A stretch of DNA of 7,167 bases from Anaerolineae bacterium. GTDB taxonomy: Bacteria; Chloroflexota; Anaerolineae; J102. The DNA lies in assembly GCA_027036755.1 (NCBI GenBank), contig JALWDV010000731.1, forward strand, positions 1 through 7,167. The letters run 5' to 3'. The position numbers and the translations under genes are program-made. Shown here piece by piece: positions 1-5,143 of the stretch (position 1 is the stretch's first letter; the number at the start of each line of letters is the position of its first letter). The notes under the pieces are model-generated. The model ran no database searches. It saw nothing but the letters and a program-made list of their open reading frames with translations, and was not told the DNA's origin.

Positions 1-170
1 CGCCCAAGGGCTTCAACGTGGAAGTGCGCGAGGTGCGGGCCAGCGTGGGCGCGGGCTTCATCTTCCCCTTGCTGGGCACGATGAGCACCATGCCCGGTCT
101 GCCCACCCGCCCCGTCTTCTACGACGTGGACCTGGACCTGGAAACGGGCAAGGTCGTGGGGTTGTTCTAG
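1..170 (+). CDS. fhs: Formate-tetrahydrofolate ligase, C-terminal 55 residues (5' truncated by window edge)
   Basis: The reading frame starting at base 3 ends at TAG 168-170 and gives 55 residues. They contain [20 protein letters not shown], then TMPGLPTRP, and finish in TGKVVGLF. From memory of the family, this matches the conserved C-terminus of formate-tetrahydrofolate ligase (REVR..AGAGF.., MTMPGLP.., final GLF). The enzyme is cytosolic and uses ATP to join formate to tetrahydrofolate, giving 10-formyl-THF for purine synthesis, one-carbon metabolism or the methyl branch of the Wood-Ljungdahl pathway. Only the tail is visible, so the start, the nucleotide-binding loop and upstream neighbours cannot be judged. 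It runs convergently toward the gene at 222-650, with a perfect hairpin between them. Confidence 0.9.
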   Translation, partial: PKGFNVEVREVRASVGAGFIFPLLGTMSTMPGLPTRPVFYDVDLDLETGKVVGLF

Positions 171-177
171 TTAAAAC

Positions 178-210
178 AAGTGAGTCGCACGTCCGCCGTG
201 CGACTCACTT
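178..210. terminator. Perfect hairpin between convergent genes, likely shared terminator
   Basis: AAGTGAGTCGCAC (178-190) is the exact reverse complement of GTGCGACTCACTT (198-210). G191-C197 adds a 14th pair and leaves a 5-nt loop. It lies 7 nt after the fhs stop and 11 nt beyond the stop of the minus-strand gene. On the minus strand the stem is followed by GTTTTAACT, a short T-rich run. On the plus strand the following bases (CCTCAATTTGG) hold no real T tract. It therefore looks better as a terminator for the minus-strand gene than for fhs, though the stem is long enough to affect both. Confidence 0.7.
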
Positions 211-221
211 CCTCAATTTGG

Positions 222-650
222 TTAGGGGGCTGTGCCACCCACAAAGTACGTCTCCCCTTTCTCCGGGAAGTAGTACTTGCCAGTGATGCTTTCCACAACA
301 TCCTCTTTGCTCATGGTGATGGGGACTTTGAAAACGATCTTGACCTGGTCGTTTTTGTCAAAAATGATGATTTCGTATCTGGACGCGGATTCATCGGGGG
401 CCAGATAGATCACTGTGACGGGCGTTGGCGAAGGTGACGCCGAATATGGCAGACGCTTGCTCTCCTCGGCATTCGGCGTGTTCGTCGGGGGCAACTCCAC
501 GCCATTTTCGTCCAGAACCGGGCCTTTTTTGCCGAGGGGCGGGGGCGAGGGTGGAATTAGCGCCTGTTTGGCCCGCACCCTGAAGCCCCAGCCTGCCATC
601 AGAACGGCAGCGAAAACGAACAAAAGGCCCCAGAGTGGTTTGCCGTTCAT
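222..650 (-). CDS. Small membrane-anchored or secreted protein of unknown function
   Basis: A 142-residue protein that I do not recognise. Residues 6-22 (LWGLLFVFAAVLMAGWG) form one hydrophobic segment preceded by Lys4, so it is a signal anchor or signal peptide without an evident lipobox. Residues 30-80 are a Pro-rich, low-complexity spacer (PPSPPP, PTNTP, SPSPTP), typical of an extracytoplasmic stalk. Residues 78-142 form a compact beta-rich segment with alternating hydrophobics (YEIIIFDKNDQVKIVFKVP) ending in GGTAP. The ATG at 648-650 is chosen because AGGAGGTC lies about 9 nt upstream. A longer reading from 752 would begin upstream of the promoter at 709-737 and would carry a non-coding-looking N-terminus. 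It is monocistronic and convergent with fhs. Confidence 0.75.
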   Translation of the reverse strand: MNGKPLWGLLFVFAAVLMAGWGFRVRAKQALIPPSPPPLGKKGPVLDENGVELPPTNTPNAEESKRLPYSASPSPTPVTVIYLAPDESASRYEIIIFDKNDQVKIVFKVPITMSKEDVVESITGKYYFPEKGETYFVGGTAP

Positions 651-708
651 GGGGGATGACCTCCTGTGGCATAACGAAGTGAATGAGGGACGCGCAGCGC
701 CCGGGATC

Positions 709-737
709 AGTATGACGCTGCATGCACAGATTGTCAA
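709..737 (-). promoter_or_regulatory. Sigma70-type promoter for the anchored-protein gene
   Basis: On the minus strand, TTGACA (complement of 732-737) is followed by exactly 17 nt and CATACT (complement of 709-714). The -35 is consensus and the -10 matches 4 of 6 positions. Transcription would start near 702, giving a leader of about 50 nt that ends in AGGAGGTC before the ATG at 650. It sits downstream of the alternative start at 752, which supports the shorter protein. Confidence 0.65.
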
Positions 738-803
738 TAGCCCGCACATCAATCCGAGATTTTAAATTGGGCCCGACAACAAGCCCCTTCCGGTTGGAAA
801 CTG

Positions 804-812
804 CTTGTTTCA
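804..812 (+). repeat. Left 9-bp direct repeat (putative target-site duplication)
   Basis: CTTGTTTCA abuts the left terminal inverted repeat of the element at 813-1029. The identical 9 bases recur at 1030-1038, directly against its right end, as expected for a target-site duplication. Confidence 0.7.
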
Positions 813-1029
813 GAGACCGTATCAGTTTAGTCGGTGCAACCATGTTTGGCGCTTTGGCCCCGCCGACTGGAAGTCGGGGCTAGAGGCCTTTGGCCGCCTG
901 TCTGCCTGCGCAGACAGATCCAGCGGGACGAAAAATGTCCCCGGAGGGGGACATGCGGCGGAACGCCCTCAGACCTGAATTCATTCGGCGTTTGGAAAAC
1001 GGAACAACCGACTAAACTGTTACAGTGTC
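813..1029. mobile_element. 217-bp MITE-like element with imperfect 23-bp terminal inverted repeats
   Basis: The left end (813-835) and the reverse complement of the right end (1007-1029) match at 20 of 23 positions. The innermost 13 bases, CAGTTTAGTCGGT at 823-835, are perfectly repeated inverted at 1007-1019. A perfect 9-bp direct repeat touches both ends. The interior is GC-rich while the flanks are AT-rich, and it carries several palindromes (863-954) but no transposase. Short length, terminal inverted repeats, target duplication and no coding capacity are the hallmarks of a miniature inverted-repeat element moved in trans. The parent insertion-sequence family cannot be named from the sequence; a 9-bp duplication fits several families, including IS4-like ones. 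It splits the divergent region between two promoters and disrupts no gene. Confidence 0.75.
863..954. repeat. Cluster of REP-like palindromes inside the MITE-like element
   Basis: Four stems lie in a row: CCGACT/AGTCGG (863-868 with 872-877), GGCC-TTT-GGCC (885-895), CTGTCTGC/GCAGACAG (898-905 with 910-917), and ATGTCCCC/GGGGACAT (935-942 with 947-954). The arrangement GACTGGAAGTCGGGGCTA followed by a GCCTGCGC-centred palindrome resembles short dispersed repeats that I recall from cyanobacterial and Chloroflexota genomes (GACTGAAGTCGCGGCTA ... CCTGCGC). That resemblance is from memory and unverified. Confidence 0.55.
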
Positions 1030-1038
1030 CTTGTTTCA
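1030..1038 (+). repeat. Right 9-bp direct repeat (putative target-site duplication)
   Basis: CTTGTTTCA, identical to 804-812, directly follows the right terminal repeat. It ends 7 bp before the -35 box of the downstream promoter. Confidence 0.7.
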
Positions 1039-1045
1039 CGAAAAA

Positions 1046-1074
1046 TTGACTCGTTTCTGGAAATAACCTACAAT
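1046..1074 (+). promoter_or_regulatory. Sigma70-type promoter of the HdeD-like gene
   Basis: TTGACT (1046-1051), a 17-nt spacer and TACAAT (1069-1074) give 5 of 6 matches in each box at ideal spacing. The start would fall near 1081, with a leader of about 60 nt. The MITE-like insertion ends just upstream at 1029, so any activator site upstream of -60 relative to the start would have been replaced by element sequence. Confidence 0.75.
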
Positions 1075-1141
1075 GTATGTTGCTGAAACGTTTTGATCGC
1101 TTTTTGGTACGTTTTCTCATTCATCAAAAGGAGTAATCAAC

Positions 1142-1675
1142 ATGTCTGCTGCCACTTCCATGAACAACGCGCCTCAGGAAAAGTGGTGGATGCCGCTGGT
1201 CTTTGGCGTTCTCTCTGTCCTCCTGGGCCTTTTCTTCCTGGTGCAGCCGGGCGTCACGTCCATTGTCGCCGCCCGATTTATCGGCATCTACTGGATCGTT
1301 TCGGGCATCGTCCAGTTGATCCACATGTTTCAGGATCGCACCGCCTGGGGTTGGAATCTCTTCCTCGGCCTCCTGAGCATCGTCGCTGGTTTGTTCCTCG
1401 TCTTCGCCAATCCGATTGAAGCGGCGCTCGGGCTGGGCACGGCCTTTGTCTTCGTCCTGGGCTTCTGGGGCATTTTCATGGGCATTATGCTGCTCATCGC
1501 CGCCTTCAAAGGCGGTGGCTGGGGCTCCGGCATCCTGGGCGCTCTCTCGGTTTTCCTGGGCATTATCCTGATCATGTCACCCCTGAGCGGTGCGCTGGCC
1601 CTGCCCTGGGTGGTCGGCATCTTCCTGATCGCCGGCGGCATTCTCAGCATCTATCAGGGCTTCAAGCTCCGGTGA
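1142..1675 (+). CDS. HdeD/DUF308 family six-helix membrane protein
   Basis: A 177-residue, almost entirely hydrophobic protein. Six membrane segments can be placed near residues 17-35, 40-61, 71-89, 96-121, 128-146 and 150-172, grouped as repeating helix pairs: (WWMPLVFGVLSVLLGLFFLV, WGWNLFLGLLSIVAGLFLVF, GWGSGILGALSVFLGIILIM). The threefold pattern of G.LS...GL.L/I.. segments followed by a longer helix is typical of the HdeD/DUF308 family. E. coli HdeD is an inner-membrane protein linked to acid resistance; the biochemical role of the wider family is unknown, so no specific function is assigned. AAAGGAG at 1127-1133, 8 nt before ATG, supports the start. The gene has its own promoter and terminator and is probably monocistronic. 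Confidence 0.85.
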   Translation: MSAATSMNNAPQEKWWMPLVFGVLSVLLGLFFLVQPGVTSIVAARFIGIYWIVSGIVQLIHMFQDRTAWGWNLFLGLLSIVAGLFLVFANPIEAALGLGTAFVFVLGFWGIFMGIMLLIAAFKGGGWGSGILGALSVFLGIILIMSPLSGALALPWVVGIFLIAGGILSIYQGFKLR

Positions 1676-1722
1676 TGCGGGGACGTTTTTCCTCACCCCT
1701 TAATTTCGTAAGCAGTCAATGG

Positions 1723-1750
1723 AGGACGGCTTTGTGGCCGTCCTTCTTTA
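1723..1750 (+). terminator. Rho-independent terminator after the HdeD-like gene
   Basis: AGGACGGC (1723-1730) pairs perfectly with GCCGTCCT (1737-1744) around a TTTGTG loop, followed by TCTTTATTGTT. It lies 47 nt after the stop codon. The same 8-bp stem is reused in the terminator at 4854-4884. Confidence 0.85.
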
Positions 1751-1763
1751 TTGTTCTGAAACG

Positions 1764-1854
1764 GCAACTGCTAAGGTCGTTTTCGCTTGAATTAATACGA
1801 GAACCTGTCAGGTTTGATGAAAGAGACTACCAACTGGCATACGTTAGCCGTTGC
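1764..1854. mobile_element. 91-bp MITE-like element, same terminal-repeat family as 4896-5037
   Basis: GCAACTGCTAAGGT (1764-1777) and the reverse complement of 1841-1854 (GCAACGGCTAACGT) match at 12 of 14 positions. The 8-bp flanks CTGAAACG (1756-1763) and ATGAAACA (1855-1862) agree at 6 of 8, consistent with a decayed target duplication. The interior is AT-rich and non-coding and contains a palindrome, AACCTG-T-CAGGTT, at 1802-1814. The terminal repeats closely resemble those of the element at 4896-5037, which is the main reason for calling it a mobile element. It ends 22 nt before the start codon of the next gene. Confidence 0.55.
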
Positions 1855-1876
1855 ATGAAACACTCTTACCTTCGAT

Positions 1877-2860
1877 ATGCAGACTGAAATTTTGAGACAA
1901 AGCCCTTTTGTTTTTCTGAAAAAACTGATCCTCATCGTCGTCATTTTTGCGCTGATTCCGGTGGTTTTGCTGCTGTCGGTCGATGTTCAAAGCCTCTATG
2001 AGTCGATTGGCTTCGTCAGCCGCATCCCGTTTCTGCTGATCTGGACGCTTTTTATGACGCTGTTGCAGATATTGGCCATCTCCATGGCGTTTGTCCTCTG
2101 GTATCTGCCGCGATACAAGCTGGATGCGGATGGCATCTACTTTCAGCAAGGCCCGAACGGCGCCCCCAGGCGAATCGTGGATTATTCTCAAATATCCGAA
2201 GCGAAAGTGGAACAAGGCCCCCTCGCCCGGCGTCTAGGGTACGGCAGCATTTCTCTGCTGCGCCCGGACCAGGATCGGGCCATCAAAATCAGAGACATTC
2301 CCGATCCGAATCTGGTGGCGGAGCGCATCGATGATCTCAAGCAGAACGCCATTGCCATGCAGCGCGAGATCGCCCCGCCCAAATCGGTGGAGGAATTGCT
2401 TGCTGAGGGCGAATCCCAGTTCGTGGAATACAAATCCAGCCTCATGTGGGATTATCGCCAGCAGCGCATCAACAAAAAGCTTTATACCCCCGTGATGAAG
2501 AGCCTGGCCGCATTTATGAACTCGCGGGGCGGCCACCTGCTCATCGGCGTCGATGATGAGGGCAACATCCTGGGCATCGAAGCGGATATGAAGGGCCTGA
2601 AGAAGCCCAACCTCGATGGTTGGGAAAACACCTTCAATCTGGCTTTCAACAAGATGATCGGCGTCGAATATCGTCGCCTTATCAAACTCGAATTCTATGA
2701 GAAGGACGGCAAAACGGTTTGCCATGTTTATGCAATGCCGGCCGATCGTCCTATCTTTCTCAAGGAGAACAATACGGAAAAATTCTACATCCGCGCCGGA
2801 AACGCCAGTCAGCCATTGTCTTTCAGTCAGGCCGCCCGGTATATCCAGGCCCGGTTTTAG
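1877..2860 (+). CDS. Membrane-anchored bacterial PH domain plus Schlafen/AlbA_2 domain protein
   Basis: A 327-residue protein in three parts. Residues 15-36 and 49-77 are two membrane helices. Residues 78-155 resemble a bacterial PH domain of the bPH2 type: YKLDADGIYFQQG, then RRIVDYSQISEAKVEQGPLARRLGYGSISL, then IPDPNLVAERIDDL. Residues 170-327 form an AlbA_2/Schlafen-type domain: GESQFVEYKSS (E179, E184, K186), SLAAFMNSRGGHLLIGVDDEGNILGI (205-234), and the end motif FYIRAGNASQPLSFSQAARYI. AlbA_2 domains are annotated as nucleic-acid binding, and in mammalian Schlafen proteins the acidic residues form an RNase site. Whether this protein cuts RNA is inference. The helix pair and bPH order suggest the C-terminal domain is cytoplasmic at the membrane. 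The ATG at 1877 is the first after an in-frame TGA at 1856 and has no Shine-Dalgarno. The next gene is 44 bp downstream. Confidence 0.8.
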   Translation: MQTEILRQSPFVFLKKLILIVVIFALIPVVLLLSVDVQSLYESIGFVSRIPFLLIWTLFMTLLQILAISMAFVLWYLPRYKLDADGIYFQQGPNGAPRRIVDYSQISEAKVEQGPLARRLGYGSISLLRPDQDRAIKIRDIPDPNLVAERIDDLKQNAIAMQREIAPPKSVEELLAEGESQFVEYKSSLMWDYRQQRINKKLYTPVMKSLAAFMNSRGGHLLIGVDDEGNILGIEADMKGLKKPNLDGWENTFNLAFNKMIGVEYRRLIKLEFYEKDGKTVCHVYAMPADRPIFLKENNTEKFYIRAGNASQPLSFSQAARYIQARF

Positions 2861-2890
2861 AACCCAATCCCCCTCTCGCCAGAACTCGCA

Positions 2891-2898
2891 AAAGGAGG
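2891..2898 (+). promoter_or_regulatory. Ribosome binding site that fixes the surface-protein start
   Basis: AAAGGAGG lies 6 nt before the ATG at 2905. The frame is open back to 2719, but the extra 62 codons overlap the preceding gene in another frame and show no protein character. The start at 2905 is therefore chosen. Confidence 0.8.
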
Positions 2899-2904
2899 CA
2901 TTTT

Positions 2905-4827
2905 ATGGCCGAAAAACAACAGAACGCTGCCGGAGCAGGCTCGCCCGCCCCGCAGAGTCAACCCACGCAAAGCATGGACGCGGCAACGCCCGTTCCGCCG
3001 CCCGCAGCAGGCAATGGCGGCGGCGCGACGCCTCCGCCGCCCGCCAACGACGAAGGCGGCTTTTGGGCGAACGCCAGCACCGGCGCCAAGGTCGTAATCA
3101 TCATCGGCGCGCTGATTTTGATTGCGGGCCTCATCTGGGCCCTGGTTTCCATGATCGGCGGCGGCGCCGAGCCCGCCCCTGTCATCACCCCCATTCCCAC
3201 CGTAATTCCCACCGTATCCGCCGCCGTGCCGCCCACGGCCCAACCAGACGTGGCGTCTCTGATCGCCACCCGCGACACCAACATCTATGCTGGCCCCAGC
3301 ACCGACTATCAGCAGATCGGCGTCCTGAAAGAGGGCCTCGGCGCTGAGATCGTCGGCTCCAATGAAGACAAAAGCTGGTGGGCCTTCCGATTTCCCTCCG
3401 GGCCCAATGGCGCTGGTTGGGTTGCAAATGGCGACGTCAAAACCCAGAACACCGAGAACGTCCCGGTGCTGCAAGCGCCGCCCCTGCCTACGGCCACGCC
3501 CGTCGTCATCACCGACTGGAAGGGCGAATACTTCGACAATCCCGATTTGAAGGGCAAGCCCGTTCTGATTCGCAACGACCAGACCATCAACTTCGATTGG
3601 GGAACCGGCGCGCCCGCTCCGGGCCTGCCCAGCGACAACTACTCGGTGCGCTGGAGCCGCAAGGCCGCGTTCGAGAACAGCGATTATCTATTCACCGCGA
3701 GCCTGGAAGGCGGTGTGCGGCTGTGGCTGGATGGCCGATTGCTCATCGATGATTGGGTGGCCAGCGGCAACCGCACCCTGACCGCCCAGAGCGGCCTCCT
3801 CGATGCCGGCGATCATGACCTGCGCATCGATTACTTCAAGAGCGGCGGCGTTGGCCGCATCAGCGTTTCGTGGGAGCCTATCACCGTCGAAGCGCCTGTT
3901 CCCGTCATCGATCTTCCCGCTCAGCAGATTGTGGCTGGCGAGCCCGCCCAGTTCAAGGGTGAGCGCTCGACCGCTGCGCCGGGCCATAAAATCGTCATGT
4001 TCCAGTGGGATTTTGGCGACGGCGCAAGCTCCACCGACGTCAATCCCGTCCACACCTACAACAACGCCGGGCAGTACGACGTTTCCCTGGTTGTCACCGA
4101 CGACCTGAATCAAACTGGCAGGGCCAGCGTGCGCGTGACGGTGCAGGAAGTGCAGACGCCGCCCGTGGCCGTCATCAGCGGCCCCAAGACGGGCGTGGCG
4201 GGCGACACCCTGTCCTTCAGCGGCAGCGATTCCCACGGCTCCTCCCCCATCCAGCGTTACGAGTGGGACTTTGGCGACGGGCAGACGGCTGTGGGCGAGA
4301 ACGTCACCCACATCTACCTGCAGCCCGGCGATTACAACGTCTTCCTGACCGTGACGGACCGGAACGGCCTGCAAGGCCGCACGAGCATGATGGTGCGCAT
4401 CTCCAGCGCGCCCGCTCCCACCGAGGAGCCGACGCTGACGCCCGCGCCCACGGTTGGCCCTACGCCCACGCCTCCCGGCAACGAGATCCTCGGCGCCTGG
4501 AGCATGACCGGTCGGGCCCAAGGACGCCAGGCTCCCATCGAACTGCTTCCCGGCACTCAGATCACCCTGGTGCTGGCCGACGACGGCAATTACTCCGGCA
4601 ACGGCGGCTGCAACACCTATCAGGGCGTTTACCAGCTCATCAACGCCGATGAGATCAAGTTCGGGCCGATGAATCAGAGCCAGAAGATCTGCGACCAGCC
4701 CATCATGGAACAGGAGACGGAATACTTCACCCTGCTGCTCAACGCGAACCACTTCAAGGTTGATGGCAACAAAATGACCCTGACGACCACCGACAACTGG
4801 ACTCTCTTCTTCCAGCGCAGCCCCTGA
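2905..4827 (+). CDS. Surface protein: SH3b - PA14 - PKD - PKD - META with N-terminal membrane anchor
   Basis: A 640-residue protein. Residues 1-60 are a Pro/Gly/Ala-rich, probably cytoplasmic tail. Residues 63-84 (VVIIIGALILIAGLIWALVSMI) are one membrane helix, which puts the remainder outside. Residues 116-180 resemble a bacterial SH3 domain (TRDTNIYAGPSTDYQQIGVL, then GAGWVANGDV). Residues 204-325 resemble a PA14 domain (WKGEYFDNPDLKG, SVRWSRKAAF, GVRLWLDGRLLIDDWV, HDLRIDYF). Residues 333-413 and 420-499 are two PKD domains with the signatures WDFGDGASS and WDFGDGQTA, HTYNNAGQYDVSL and HIYLQPGDYNVFL. Residues 500-525 are a PT-rich linker. Residues 527-640 form a META (HslJ-type) domain with YSGNGGCNTYQGVYQL. 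PA14 and PKD are commonly carbohydrate- or protein-binding; no catalytic domain is seen, so a binding or structural role is inferred. It is probably co-transcribed with the bPH-Schlafen gene. Confidence 0.85.
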   Translation: MAEKQQNAAGAGSPAPQSQPTQSMDAATPVPPPAAGNGGGATPPPPANDEGGFWANASTGAKVVIIIGALILIAGLIWALVSMIGGGAEPAPVITPIPTVIPTVSAAVPPTAQPDVASLIATRDTNIYAGPSTDYQQIGVLKEGLGAEIVGSNEDKSWWAFRFPSGPNGAGWVANGDVKTQNTENVPVLQAPPLPTATPVVITDWKGEYFDNPDLKGKPVLIRNDQTINFDWGTGAPAPGLPSDNYSVRWSRKAAFENSDYLFTASLEGGVRLWLDGRLLIDDWVASGNRTLTAQSGLLDAGDHDLRIDYFKSGGVGRISVSWEPITVEAPVPVIDLPAQQIVAGEPAQFKGERSTAAPGHKIVMFQWDFGDGASSTDVNPVHTYNNAGQYDVSLVVTDDLNQTGRASVRVTVQEVQTPPVAVISGPKTGVAGDTLSFSGSDSHGSSPIQRYEWDFGDGQTAVGENVTHIYLQPGDYNVFLTVTDRNGLQGRTSMMVRISSAPAPTEEPTLTPAPTVGPTPTPPGNEILGAWSMTGRAQGRQAPIELLPGTQITLVLADDGNYSGNGGCNTYQGVYQLINADEIKFGPMNQSQKICDQPIMEQETEYFTLLLNANHFKVDGNKMTLTTTDNWTLFFQRSP

Positions 4828-4853
4828 TCAAAAAACACTCATCAGAAAAAGAC

Positions 4854-4884
4854 AAGGACGGCTTTCGGGCCGTCCTTTTTTGTT
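4854..4884 (+). terminator. Rho-independent terminator after the surface-protein gene
   Basis: AAGGACGGC (4854-4862) pairs with GCCGTCCTT (4869-4877) around TTTCGG, and the run TTTTTT (4876-4881) then GTTT completes it. It lies 26 nt after the stop codon. Its inner 8-bp stem is identical to that of the terminator at 1723-1750. Confidence 0.9.
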
Positions 4885-4895
4885 TGCTCTGAAAA

Positions 4896-5037
4896 GTAAC
4901 TGCTAACGTACCCCGGTTAACAAACCACAAAGGGCACAAAGGCACTAAGAACACGAAGAAAAAATGTATAAATTTTCCTTTGTGCCTTTGTGTCTTAGTG
5001 TTCTTGGTGGTTTTCGGGTGGCGACCTTAGTAGTTAC
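4896..5037. mobile_element. 142-bp MITE-like element with perfect 8-bp flanking repeats
   Basis: GTAACTGCTAACGT (4896-4909) and the reverse complement of 5024-5037 (GTAACTACTAAGGT) match at 12 of 14 positions. TCTGAAAA flanks both ends perfectly (4888-4895 and 5038-5045), as expected of a target-site duplication. The interior is a long imperfect palindrome (4926-5009) with no transposase. The terminal repeats match those of the element at 1764-1854. A frame open from 4964 runs out of the right half into the acyltransferase gene; that stretch is repeat DNA and should not be counted as protein. Confidence 0.7.
4926..5009. repeat. Inverted arrays of an 8-9 bp unit, CACNAAGNN
   Basis: The left arm reads CACAAAGGG, CACAAAGG, CACTAAGAA, CACGAAGAA (4926-4960). 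The right arm (4977-5009), read on the minus strand, gives CACCAAGAA, CACTAAGA, CACAAAGG, CACAAAGG. The two four-unit arrays face each other across an AT-rich centre (TGTATAAATTTT) and form an imperfect long hairpin. Repeats of this cacaaag/cttagtg style occur widely in bacterial genomes as intergenic repeats; that is from memory. Confidence 0.75.
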
Positions 5038-5130
5038 TCTGAAAATAAGCTCTCCTACGTCATTCGGCCCTGCAACCACCACACCTGGCGCTTTACGCCC
5101 GCGGGTTTGGCCGCCCGCCCGGCCTTGCGG

Positions 5131-5136
5131 TATCAT
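5131..5136 (+). promoter_or_regulatory. Candidate -10 element for a leaderless acyltransferase transcript
   Basis: TATCAT ends 7 nt before the ATG at 5144, so transcription would begin at or next to the start codon. A weak -35, TTGGCC (5107-5112), is 18 nt upstream. No Shine-Dalgarno precedes this ATG, which fits a leaderless mRNA. Confidence 0.4.
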
Positions 5137-5143
5137 TGCGGGC

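Larger units (their letters stand above)
651..1141. other. Divergent intergenic region (491 bp) containing two promoters and a MITE-like insertion
   Basis: No credible gene. From left to right it holds the ribosome binding site and 5' leader of the minus-strand gene (651 to about 702), that gene's promoter (709-737), a plain stretch with a small GAAAC/GTTTC hairpin at 797-811, a 217-bp insertion with flanking 9-bp repeats (804-1038), the promoter of the HdeD-like gene (1046-1074), and a T-rich leader ending in AAAGGAG (1127-1133). Short open frames across the insertion match no family I know and cut across its palindromes, so they are treated as chance. Confidence 0.7.

Noticed and set aside
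391..843. Minus-strand frame overlapping the anchored-protein gene and its promoter
   Set aside because: It is out of frame with the gene that has the membrane anchor, ribosome site and promoter, and has no protein-like features.
834..1049. Small plus-strand open frame across the MITE-like element
   Set aside because: It is made of the element's palindromes and ends in its right terminal repeat; such frames are usual translation artefacts of repeats.
1802..1814. Operator-like palindrome AACCTG-T-CAGGTT
   Set aside because: A perfect 6-bp inverted repeat, but it is inside the small element and not placed relative to any recognisable promoter; noted only as part of the element.
2719..2904. 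Longer N-terminus for the surface protein starting at 2719
   Set aside because: It overlaps the end of the bPH-Schlafen gene in another frame, and AAAGGAGG sits directly before the ATG at 2905.
3688..4752. Long open frame (354 codons) on the minus strand opposite the surface protein
   Set aside because: It lies wholly opposite a gene with recognisable PA14, PKD and META domains and shows a His/Gly/Ala/Val-rich composition typical of the antisense of GC-rich coding DNA. No ribosome site is evident.
4926..5009. CRISPR array
   Set aside because: The short units are 8-9 bp with no spacers and are arranged head to head, so this is an inverted repeat within a small element.
4964..5143. Longer N-terminus for the acyltransferase starting at 4964
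   Set aside because: The added 60 residues are translated from the right half of the 142-bp repeat element and unrelated spacer; the family N-terminus begins at 5144.
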